Below are positions 11,740 through 21,812 of a DNA stretch of 64,000 nucleotides, piece by piece. Both the position numbers and the translations under genes were made by a program. The notes under the pieces were generated by a model that saw only the letters and a list, made by a program, of their open reading frames with translations, searched no databases and was not told the origin of the DNA. The number at the start of each line of letters is the position of its first letter. Positions within the stretch are counted from its first letter, which is position 1. The stretch covers positions 11,132,062 to 11,196,061 of the forward strand of contig OU612074.1 of NCBI GenBank assembly GCA_914767715.1, read 5' to 3'. This stretch comes from Membranipora membranacea (taxonomy: Eukaryota > Bryozoa > Gymnolaemata > Cheilostomatida > Membraniporidae).

Positions 11740-12245
11740 GTCCTGTTGTTACATGGCTCAATTATTTTCTTCTCTTGAGAAAGATTGTCAGATATATGCA
11801 ATAAATACTGTTCTCATCACTCCTTTGGAGGTAAAGTTCACATGATTCATGTAGCCTTGTAACTTTATTTGGTAACTGAAAGCCATGGCCTGCATGGTTC
11901 AAGATGGCTTGTCCTACACTTTCTGTATGTGAGTTATTTTCACTGCATCCATGTAGGCACAACTCTTAACATTATAACAATAGCAATAACATATCTGTTG
12001 GTAGGTTGAGTAGGTAGAGTCTAAACTTTGCAAACTTGAAGTCATGGGTATCGATTCGATTCTCTTTTTATGATATTAAATGATCAAAGACAGGAGAGAA
12101 TACTACCCAAACCAAACCTCAGCCTGCCTCTCTCATAATGCATGCTGACAAAATGGACTTGTTGTCACATTGCTCAGTTTTCTTCTTGAATTGAAGATTT
12201 TCTGCTATATGTAATAAATAAATGTTCTCGAAACTAATGTGCACT
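11740..12245. other. Intergenic; weak duplicated motif, no gene seen
   Basis: Segments 11,740-11,830 and 12,150-12,245 resemble each other (TTGTTACAT..GCTCA.TTTTCTTCT, then TATATG.AATAAAT.TGTTCTC). Nothing else is supported between the orphan exon and the D8C gene. Confidence 0.4.
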
Positions 12246-12547
12246 TACAATTAACAGTATAGTAAAGTCTGTAACTTAAGATTATAAAGAAACCTGTTGT
12301 CATGTTGAAACAAGTTTTATTGATTGGTCTGAAACGTTAGATTAAAAATCATCAATGTAAATCATATGTCTGGTGCAAAACAATTTTACTTGAAGAAAAG
12401 TAAAAAATGAAATCTGGTTGCTGCATTTAAATTGTAAATAACTTTCTTTGCTGGATTTCTTAATGGCTGGCTATAATCTAGAAATGAATTATTGAAAGAA
12501 CACTGGGAAATCATATATCGGAATTTAGTAGCGATTAACATTCTTCT

Positions 12548-13341
12548 TTAATCCATTCCACAGAAGCCATTAGCGCAGTTACTACGGTCACCGTCATATC
12601 TGTATATGAAATCACTGGGTTTGCTTGAGCACCTTATCACTGAACATGTCTGTTCCCATCTTTTACAGTCTCCCACATACGAGCCGTAAACCGGTATGCT
12701 GATTATGGTACCGATCTTTGTAGGCATCGGGGCATCACTCCATATAGCGCGATGTGTGCCGCAACTTGTGTGAGGATACGTGGAATTAATACAGTGATCA
12801 AGTAGTTTTGTTCCTGCATCTCCACTGAAACGAAACCATGGTCTTCCCTCATCATACATACGCCAGTTGTCACAGGTAACATTTCGTAAATTAATGCCTG
12901 TGCCATTGTGATCTTTGCGCCAGTATTCTGTAAGGTTAGAAGCAGACTGACATTCTGGTGGCTGTGGATAAACGGATGTTGTTGTTGTTGTTGTTGTTGA
13001 AGGCTTGGTAGTTGGCTTGGTTGTTGCAGTACTGGGTGTGGTAGTTGGTATGGGAGTTGCCAGTTTAGTTGTTGTGGAAGATGGTTTTGAAGTTGTCGGC
13101 TTTATTGTGGTGGAAGTTGACGTTTGGGTTGTCGGTTTAGTTGTTGTGGAAGCTGGTGTTGAAGCTGGCTTGGTGGTTGGTTCACTTGTAGGTGCTGTCT
13201 TCTCTTGTGCTGCTGCCTTACATGAAATCAGCTGATCTGTAAGATCTTCATAAAGAACTTTCTCCGCTCTCAGCTGGATATCAAAGTGATCGATCTCTCT
13301 TACTGCACGCTGTCGTGTTGACGGCAAAACTTTGCAGCCAT
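12548..13341 (-). CDS. Secreted mucin-like glycoprotein with uromodulin/GP2-type D8C domain
   Basis: The last exon starts after acceptor CTAAG at 13,342 and ends at TAA 12,548-12,550. A short charged N-terminal stretch (REIDHFDIQLRAEKVLYEDL) is followed by about 75 residues of Thr/Pro/Ser repeats (TTTKPTT types), typical of an O-glycosylated mucin stalk. Then comes a Cys-rich C-terminal domain matching the D8C module of uromodulin, GP2 and OIT3: CDNW, WFRFSGDAGTKL, CGTHRAIW, C-x3-W, SVIRCS, DFIYRYDGDRSNCANGFC. N-glycosylation sequons NLT, NGT, NVT and NST are present. Upstream in the same frame a signal-peptide-like start (ATG 13,478-13,480, MVSALYYLATAMALTTLQA) is cut from the exon by TAA at 13,343-13,345. 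The 5' structure is therefore unresolved: a missed splice, an error, or a pseudogene lesion. No ZP domain follows. Confidence 0.72.
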
Positions 13342-13480
13342 CTTAGATCAGTAGCTCTAGCATAACATAATTTCTTTGCCTGTACATCTCGAGCTGGAAA
13401 TTGGTAGTCCCATGTAAAACAGAAGCTTGAAGAGTTGTCAGCGCCATTGCAGTGGCGAGATAATACAATGCGGAGACCAT
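13342..13480 (-). other. Possible signal-peptide exon of the D8C gene, with in-frame stop
   Basis: After the acceptor TTTTTTTCACAG an ATG opens a hydrophobic leader ending near ASVLHG. It runs 45 codons in the frame of the D8C exon, but TAA at 13,343-13,345 separates them. An alternative frame is open to about 13,284 but does not join the D8C frame. No GT donor gave a phase-compatible join. Confidence 0.35.
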
Positions 13481-13680
13481 CTGTGAAAAAAATAAGAATC
13501 ACTCTTTGCAATAGTGAGAAAAGCCAAAATATAAGCCTGTGTATGAGTCACAAACGCATCAGAATAGACAATCACCCACAAGCGGGTCCAGTAACAGAAA
13601 GCAATGTTTCTCATAAATTGCCAACAGCCATCAATTAAGTTTGTCCATTCTTTATTATATTGAGTACAGCACAAACAGGT

Positions 13681-14517
13681 GCTTATAGCTGCAGTTGAAC
13701 TGCCACACGATTAAGAGCTATTTTTCCAGAGTTTTAAGAAACCGAAACTTTTCCTGAGCTATTCACTTACCTTGAGCAGGCTATGCTGGCTGGTAGCGCG
13801 TTGACAATCTAACAAGAAATGAAGCTATATGCTGCTACGTACGGTGGGTGTGTTATTTACATTAAAGTTGTGCAATCTTATCAATGTTCTCACTTTTAGC
13901 CTTACTTTCACACCATCTCTACCCTAAAATAGTGAGAATCACCTCTACACCCCTAATCATTATCATTATCAATTCTCTGTTCATCAAGATACATGCAATT
14001 ATCAGTAGTAAGCAGTACTCGACTGTCACAGTATCACAGCCTATCACCCTGTAATGGGCCTATCGGTCATCGGTCAAAAACTGTGTCCAATTTTGAAATT
14101 GGTTAAAATTTTACTGTCACACGGTTATTGTTAAAGTTTTTTTTAAACAAAATATAATTTTTTAACTGTCAGTTTCATATCGTGGCATAGCGAGGTGTAA
14201 AGGTTTGACATAGATTTATCAGTAGTGACATGACATGACAGAAAAACAATGTCTACTTTTTTTCCGCTTTATGCTTTAATTTGTTAATATAAGATATATG
14301 CATTATATATAGAACATGCAGCGGTGCAGTCAGGTAGTCTGTGACCAAGCAGCCGCATACCAGAGGGGTGACCGCCTGACTGGAAGGGACCTTAGCTACC
14401 CCACCCATGCACTAAAGCCCAGCACGACTCCCTCATACCCCAAACCCATCATCCGCACACCCCTAATAATGGTCTAACAATGGTTGATCTGTATCAGATG
14501 TGCGCGGCGGACAAGTA
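13681..14517. other. Intergenic, no feature recognised
   Basis: AT-rich sequence with no coding-like frame on either strand and no repeat match noticed elsewhere in the window. Confidence 0.5.
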
Positions 14518-15180
14518 AGTCATACCAATTTTCGTCCAGCTTTAGCTCTTGTCCGTCCATGTCCGTCTGTTGGGCAACATTGGGCATTTTGCAATGCCCA
14601 TTTTTGTCCACATTTTATGCTGTCCGTCCAATCAAAGAGTTAGGTACTCTAACTCCTTGGTCCAATGTCCGTCCATATTTGTCGAATGATCGTCCATGTC
14701 CATCCATCGAGCAAAGTTGGGCAGACTTCTATGCCCATCCCTGTCCATCTTCTTATGATTTTGTTTGCCCATGTCTATCAACCGGACATCCTCGGACAAT
14801 TTTCCATGCCTGTTTTTTCCATCCTTTCATGCTGTTCGCCCAATGCCCGCCAATATTCGTGCAATTTTCATCCATTGGGTAATGTTGGACAAATTTCCAT
14901 GCCCAATCCTGACAATATGGATTGTCCGTCCGATACCCGTCCTAGTTTATCGCTGTCCTTTCATTTTTGTCCAATATCAGTCATTTTTTGTCCAGCGTCT
15001 GTCAATTTAAGTTGAATGTTTATGACTGTCCACTATATTTCCATGCCCGATCCTGACAATACTTTTTGTCCGTCCGAAGTCCACCCTTGTTTTTTCATTG
15101 TCCGTCTATGTTTGTCCAATTTCCGTCCATGTTTGCCAAATATCAGTCATTTTTTGTCCAATGTCTGTCAATTTAGTTAG
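14518..15180. repeat. Degenerate GTCCRTCCA minisatellite with higher-order units
   Basis: The tract is built from GTCCGTCCA/GTCCATCCA/TTTGTCCAAT words, with longer recurring blocks (TTGG(G/A)CA...ATGCCC(A/G)ATCC(C/T)TG.C..., then TTTTTGTCCGTCCGAA). Four blocks of roughly 150-190 bp can be followed. The pyrimidine bias leaves long open frames on both strands, which I read as by-products. Confidence 0.8.
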
Positions 15181-16559
15181 ATGTTCATGCGTATCCGCTA
15201 TTTTTGCATGTTGGACATTGAACTGCTTTTCTAACTCATACTGTGTCATAGCAACCGCTGATTTAGACACCATTAGGCTTACTAAGTCTGGTACTCTGGA
15301 CTGAAAGTATATCGCCCGTGACACTTCAACTTCAACCTGAGGATAACGCCATGCCTTTCCTCAGATATGCTCACTAGTTCATATCGAGCATTGCTCATCA
15401 AGCGATGATAGATTTTGTCAATCAGTTAAGAAGCTAGTATTCTTGATGTGATACCCCATGGCCTATAAGCGGAATTTTTATGGCGTTTCTATTCCATTCA
15501 CTCATTTGTAGCACAGGAGCGATTGTAGTAGGATGTACTTCGTGACACCAACAGTTACTTAGTGCTAAGGGTTTGTATTTGTTCTTCAATTAAAGAAAGA
15601 AATTATTCTGACAGCATGTTTGGTCTGATACCTTTGCAGCACATTGCTGACAGTTGGAATTGTAGCAATGCTTTCCAACGCTCGTCATTGGCAGTAATAA
15701 TCATTTGAGATATGTGAATGTCTAAACAAAACTTGATTGCCAAATAGAAATGAATTGTAATACAAACAGGGGAAACATATGGCTTGTCTTAGTTTATGGC
15801 TCGACTGTGCGTCATTACCTTATCAGTGAAATTCTAAATTTAGCTAATGCTTGTTACTTCAAATGTTGAGTATCTGCTGATAAGCTTTAAGTATATCAAC
15901 AAATTGGTTAAATTATATGACAAGCGTTACCCTGACATTGTCATCATTCGCTCATTCTGAAACTGATATCCACACTGGTAGGTTTAATGATTGATTGAAG
16001 ATTACGAGTCAAGACTGAGTACATCATTTATAAGTCTGATAAAGCATTGATTGAACGAGGTAAGTTTTCGGAATGGATGAGTACATCGAGTTACAGTAAG
16101 GGAGTCATGTATTCAATCATCTGTTGTTTGGAGCGTTTTCCGTGTAAACCTAGATTGGTATATGATACTTGGTACTCTAGTATGCCGCATTACAAAACTG
16201 GTAAGCAATGTAACATACTACCTAATCTTATGTGTTTAGCTATAGGTGCCTTTATTCAATATGAGGTTGGAGATTTAGAATGAGTTTGTCAGCACATCAT
16301 CCCTTTATTGTTATCATTTCTCGAAATCTCTTGCGAGAGGAATAGTTGGTCGCCATAGTTCTAATACAAAAGAAGCTTTTTCATTATTTTGAAATCTTGA
16401 ATCTCCATTTGATTGTTCTCTCAGAGAGAAAAGGCTGACTTAGACGCACATTCAACTGCGTGAGTGGATTGAGCATGCTTTTCCTGTCCGACAGAGAAAA
16501 TGTCAACATAATAGCAAGTTATCCATTTAAAGTGTCATCTTATCATGGATGATACTTAT

Positions 16560-16745
16560 CAACAAGGCACTCTGTCACAACGCGGTTGTGCAACAATCGG
16601 TGTGCATCGCGATAAGAGGACTGAGCATTAACTGTGTCACTGTGTCACTACGCCAACAAGACACTCTGTCACAATATAGTTGTGTCACAAAGCATTGAAT
16701 GTGTCGCTCTGTCATTGCGTCACAGTTTCACTGTGTCACAAAGGA
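16560..16745. repeat. Degenerate tandem CTGTGTCAC repeats
   Basis: Irregularly spaced CTGTCAC/CTGTGTCAC/TGTGTCACAA words occur about ten times. It lies in an intron-equivalent part of block A. Confidence 0.65.
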
Positions 16746-17511
16746 ATAAGTACACTACCTAAAGACAAAGCAATATATTGTCTGGCAGCCTGCTTTACAG
16801 CAGAATGCAATAGTTTTTACACGGATTAAACTTATTAAACTTAAATTATCCACCTGCATGCTCATCCATGAAGTATTTATTCCCTTAACTTTACCAGGCC
16901 AATAAGATACCACTTGCAAATACTTTTACTTTTCCAAATAGAATAAAAATTAATGTTTTCATTGTCAGGAGACATTGAGCAATAGAACTCATTAACTTTT
17001 ACAATTCTCTAAAGTTTTTTACCTTCATCTTTCAGTAGGCTTTAATCATGACAACACTCTGTCAGTTGATCGAAAAACCCTGAATTTTGAGTTCCTATAC
17101 CATATTGATTTCAATTATTTGCAGACAAATAAAAATTAAAGATTGCTGGCTAACTTGTAAAGAAGAGAACTTGGAGAATCTCCAGAGAACCGTAAACCAA
17201 AATGAAGACTACACATGACAGGTACCGTTTTCTGACTATGCCAATATGATCTGGAGTAGTAGTTTACTTTCCGTGTTACCTGGCTCATATCCTATCACGG
17301 CTGTATCATTAATTTATTAAAGTATATTTTGGTGGTTTAACGTTTATTCTAAAATCATCGGCCCATGGACGTTTTCTGTATAATAAAAAAGAAAACGCGA
17401 CTTGATTTTTATAAGAAAACCTGAGACTTTTCTAAAATCCGGAAAACATAGCATGAGCAGACGATTTAATAAAATATTAACACCATGTTAAAAAACATCA
17501 TGAAATCACCT

Positions 17512-17969
17512 TTAAACTACTGCTAAAACAGCTGTGCTTTGCCCAGCAGAGCCACCAGTCTAAAATTGAAATAGAGAGTTGTAGCATCAAAACATCTAGC
17601 CAGTAGCTTTGCATGGAGTTCTATGAGCTCAAAAAATGTAGGGAGTGTATTCTTCCCCAGCCATCCGTCATTAGTGATGACAAAAGTTGACACTGACCAA
17701 TCAGGTGCCATAAAAATCTAGCTGAGATCCAACGCTAATAAAAGTAAAGGATCTCAGCTAAATTTTAAAGGCACCTGGCTGGTCAGTGTCAAATTTTGTC
17801 ATCACTAATGGTTGATGGCTGGGGAAGAAGATACTCCCTACTTTTTGAGAACTCATATAACTTCATGCAAAGCTACTGGCTAGATTTTTTGATGTCACAA
17901 CTCTCTATATAAAACTTGTTGACTGGTGGCTCTGCTGGGCAAAGCCCAACTGTGGCAGCAGTGGTTTAA
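17512..17969. mobile_element. Large TTAA-flanked foldback element (~210-bp arms, ~18-bp loop)
   Basis: The left arm (about 17,512-17,729) is complementary to the right arm (about 17,750-17,969), broken only by point differences and small indels. The outer ends read TTAAAC(T/C)ACTGCT from both sides, so TTAA borders the element as in piggyBac- or Kolobok-type insertions. The loop is AACGCTAATAAAAGTAAA. Block C lacks it, so it arrived after A and C separated. No transposase is present. Confidence 0.88.
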
Positions 17970-18752
17970 GCTTGAAAGGCATTGTCTCGCCGTCATAATA
18001 GGTAGACTAAGCTTTGTCTTCACTTCCTCCTCTAGAGTAACTCAGCATCACTTAGATAATTATACGGTCCTAGTTAGTAACTAATCCAAAACAGAAAATT
18101 TATAAACGGGTGAAAATAAATGCATGAAAACCTCTATTATAATAAGGGCTCTTGCGTTACAGCATTAACGGTTTGATGTTACAGTTTTTTGTCTGGGTTT
18201 TCAAATTGTTTCATCAGGTTTGTCAAGCAAGATCTTTTTAATATTACTCTGTCCCAATAGAACTTGTATGCGATTAACATTAAAGTTCCTTCTCACCATT
18301 CTAGACTAATTATTATTGAGCTCAATTTTTGTCTAATGTAATGATTAATGTCCCATAGACATTGTCACAACAACCTCCAATTTACGTAGGGCATCCATCA
18401 TCTTTTCAATCAGAATTGCATTATCATCAAAGAGAAGATCTGAAGTAAAATCAGAAGAAGCCTTATCAGATGCAAAAACATTACGTTTCTACCAGGCAAT
18501 GTCTATTACCACCATAAATCATGCGGCCATTGTGATAATGTTGCCATGAATTGTGATGATTCACTAATCATTACCTTATTCGAGACATTGGACTCACGGT
18601 GTTTTTAACAGATGCCAAATGCCATAGGTATTTACTAACTTGCACATCTGCATTTTGCAAGTCGTGTTGACAGTGATACTAGCAGGAATGGAGTTTCAAT
18701 CTTCTAACAGTTATGTGTTTGAACCTATACCTATGTTTATTCTTAGTACTAG

Positions 18753-20277
18753 AATGAGCTCTCTTGGTATACGCAAAACTCGCAAAGGACATTTGACAGA
18801 ATCTGCTGAGCAAGTAGTACTAAAGAAGAGGGGCAGAAGATCAGCACTGACATCAGATGACACTGGGGTAATTCACGAGCTGAGGAAGACTCGCGCCAGA
18901 AAATCTAGATCTTTCACAAAGGTATGTTACAGATAAATCAGATATCTATTCTAGTAGCAGACCAAATGATCCAAATGATATGGCAGTGGTTGGTTGATAA
19001 TCTATACCATGTCATATAAACCAGCACTTCAAGCATTTGACATTTTTGAGGGATTTGTCGGAGTGTGCTGTTTTCTGAGAGGGCTTGCTGAAAGAACCGT
19101 TTGGACTTCAGTTCGCCTTTGCTTTTGTACCTGTACGTTTGAGCTAAGGATATTTAAATCCAGCGAGTTTTTTATATCATATTTACATCAATATAGCGTG
19201 GAAGAGGACAGCCCAGTAAGATCGCGAGATCTAAGCTGACCCCTCAGGAGTCAGCAAAGAGATTACGTTACTCCGCCAGCTTTGTGACAACAGATGACAG
19301 TTCCGCAGCATCACGTGTTTCTCTTACATATACTCCTAGTCAACTGTGAGTCATTACTACAACAAAATACACATACTGATACTCACCTCGTTTTAGTGAA
19401 GGGATAAAAGGTGGATAAATATGTTTCTCTACAGTATTCTCTCACCTCCAGTTACTCAAGCCCTACGTTGAGTGACTATAAGTGTGACATTGAACACATC
19501 ATGGTTTTAAATCATGTATAGACTTCAAAATTGTGTTGCTAGAGATATTTTTTTCTTTTCATCGATGAGACCGAAAACTGTTGTCCCATTTGTTGGAATT
19601 GCCCTATACCCCGTGGATGGATCTGGTTTTGACCATTGTACCATTGAATGCTATCCTTAACCTGTTTATGACAAAACAGAGGGTGGGCTGCCCCTAAAGA
19701 GGGACGCAAGGTGCCCGGAGTCCTCATACTGAGAGTGTGATACATCCTAGTAAACTAAAATGCATCCTAGAGGTGAGGCCATGGTGGACCTCCTAATCGT
19801 GAGTGTGCAAGCTGCCAGAAACTGAAACAGGGACTAATCAGCCAGTGGCCATGACACTTAGATCTTATCCAATAGGCTGAGAATGCTATCCTATAACTTG
19901 TCACGCAGATCAGAGTTTTGAAACATGGGCTTAGAACCGCTCCCAATTAGGAGGGCATACAAAACCTAAACTGATGTTACCGCCAACCATCAAGGATATT
20001 GGCATCGCCTAACATTTTTTCTCATGAGGCAAAACAACTCCAAACATCAATCTCAACCTTTGAACCGTTGACAATATCAGGATTAGTTGAGTACAGTATG
20101 TAACCACGAGATAATTCATCAGCTAACACAAATTCGATTTTTCATTGTAGAAATGTGGAAGTAAAATCCGAAAGTAGATCTTACAATGAGCCAACAAAGA
20201 CAGCTCCGAGGACGAAACCTAAGTCGATGAAATCCACAAAAACTAGGGCTCATGCAGTAAAAAGTATCAAGACTTGA
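18753..20277 (+). pseudogene. Copy A of the X-Y-Z 3' cassette of gene B
   Basis: Three exons match the last three of gene B with the same phases: X 18,753-18,921, Y 19,197-19,345, Z 20,151-20,277 (TGA). Joined, they encode about 147 very basic residues (GIRKTRKGHL, KKRGRRSALTSDD, RKTRARKSR, RSKLTPQES, KTRAHAVKS). The upstream exon W equivalent (near 17,130) reads into a stop at once, so a B-like full-length product is impossible. X has an in-frame ATG at its second codon, and a larger frame upstream starts at 18,640, so a short gene is conceivable. Z differs from B by a multiple of three bases. It is a 5'-truncated duplicate, either dying or reduced to a short basic protein. Confidence 0.6.
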
Positions 20278-21812
20278 TGATCCCTTGGACACCAAAATAC
20301 TATGATCGCAGTCAGTTGAATTTCCCCAATCCAAATACACACAAGAGATTCAGCCTACAATCCACCAACAGTAAACTCTAGTCCCTTTACAAGTCATATT
20401 ATATTTTGTTCTCAATCACTTTGTTTCATTAGAATAGTTTTGACCTGTTATCTATCTGCTTGGATACATCTTAAGTTTTTTGTTTCAGTTGAATCTTTGT
20501 CATCTCACCTTAACAAGGAACTTCTTTGATGCTTATAAGCTTGTAAATATTAAACATTGAATTCTTCCTATAGTGAGTATGAAAAGATTTTATGAATCAT
20601 ATTGATTTCGTATTTCAAGAGGAATGTATGCAGCCCATGATGCTTGATAACTTACAGAGTTGTCCCCTCTTGTAAAATGAGAAGACAATCCTGAAAAAGA
20701 TCTATAATATACATAGTTGTATACTATACTATACTTTACAATAACTAAAACAAATATCATTTCTCATCTCATCACACAGCATAACAGCTAACCGCCAACT
20801 GACAAGTACAACATGAGACACATATCCAACAACTCAAAAAAACTTTTTAGTGATTGACATTGATAATTTGGCTGATTATAGCCAATATCATTTATCATTA
20901 CAGTCATTATTGTTTGACAGTGATTGATAAATTGACTAAGGTTTTGTAAGCAAGAAGCAAGAGCTACTTTTTCTGAACAAGTTAAATACCGATAAAAAGA
21001 GCAAACTAATTGGCTAACATATTCAAACTAGTTCTCAGCAGCAGCAGCTTTGTAATATTTAATTTACAAATTATCGGATAATGAGGGGATTCTCTTTCAA
21101 CCTCGATACAATCCAAGACACAGTGAGCATCATGCTCATGTTAGCATGTTAGCATGTTCTTAGGCTTGTAAAATATATAATTTGATAGCAATAATATGTT
21201 TCTTGCTGTTACTGCAAAACCTTTAGTCTATGGCCTAATTTCACTTTTTTCACTTTCACTTACAAACCCGGTTTAGAATTCGAACATTCAACAGCAAGTT
21301 ATTAGCCGTGCACCCCTGAAAACCGTACTTTCAATAGAAGTCATTGTTATTTTTATTATGTTTGCACAACACAGATGGTATATGAGTGTAGAAAATTGAC
21401 GTACCAATATGTTGGTAGTCATTGTCACAATCACAATACAAACCCTTTCCCTTCTATTAGCCCTTCCGTATGATTATGGGATGCCTGTAGCTCAGCTACA
21501 ATTTATGATTTCAAGAATTAACTTATCCCTTTATTTGTGAATAAATCAAATGAATCAATATATCACTTATGTCCAGACCCATCTCAACTTTTCGAGGGAG
21601 GCCTGTTCATATGTCAATTAGGTGCTGAAAAAACAAACCACATTAAAAGTAATGGTTTTGACAGTAAAATATATAATTCGATAGTAATAACAATATGTGT
21701 CCTGGATCTTATGTTGTTTGCTGATTGATTGTTATCATAATCCGTGATGTGAATTTGGAAGTGCATTACGTCTGATACTGGGCAGCAATCACATTATATT
21801 GTTTAACAATAA
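20278..21812. other. Intergenic between convergent copies A and B
   Basis: AT-rich sequence with no exon-like frame. It separates the stop of copy A from the stop of gene B, which are tail-to-tail. Confidence 0.5.

Larger units (their letters stand above)
15690..20277 (+). repeat. Duplicated block A: 3' part of gene B, in opposite orientation to B
   Basis: Introns and exons match block C (49,731-53,640, minus strand) and, less closely, the 3' part of gene B (21,813-about 25,380, minus strand). Anchors against C are GTTACTTCAAATGTTGAGTA near 15,855, TTGATTGTT.CTCAGAGAGAA near 16,411, GAGCAGACGA near 17,455 and CATTGTCACAACAACCTCCA near 18,360. Because introns match, this is genomic duplication and not a retrocopy. 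The TTAA-flanked foldback at 17,512-17,969 is absent from C. Confidence 0.85.

Noticed and set aside
14484-15015. Overlapping + frames of 132, 116 and 81 codons
   Set aside because: They are by-products of the GTCC minisatellite, open in several frames at once.
16047-16283. 78-codon + frame
   Set aside because: The homologous stretch in block C is not open on the same strand.
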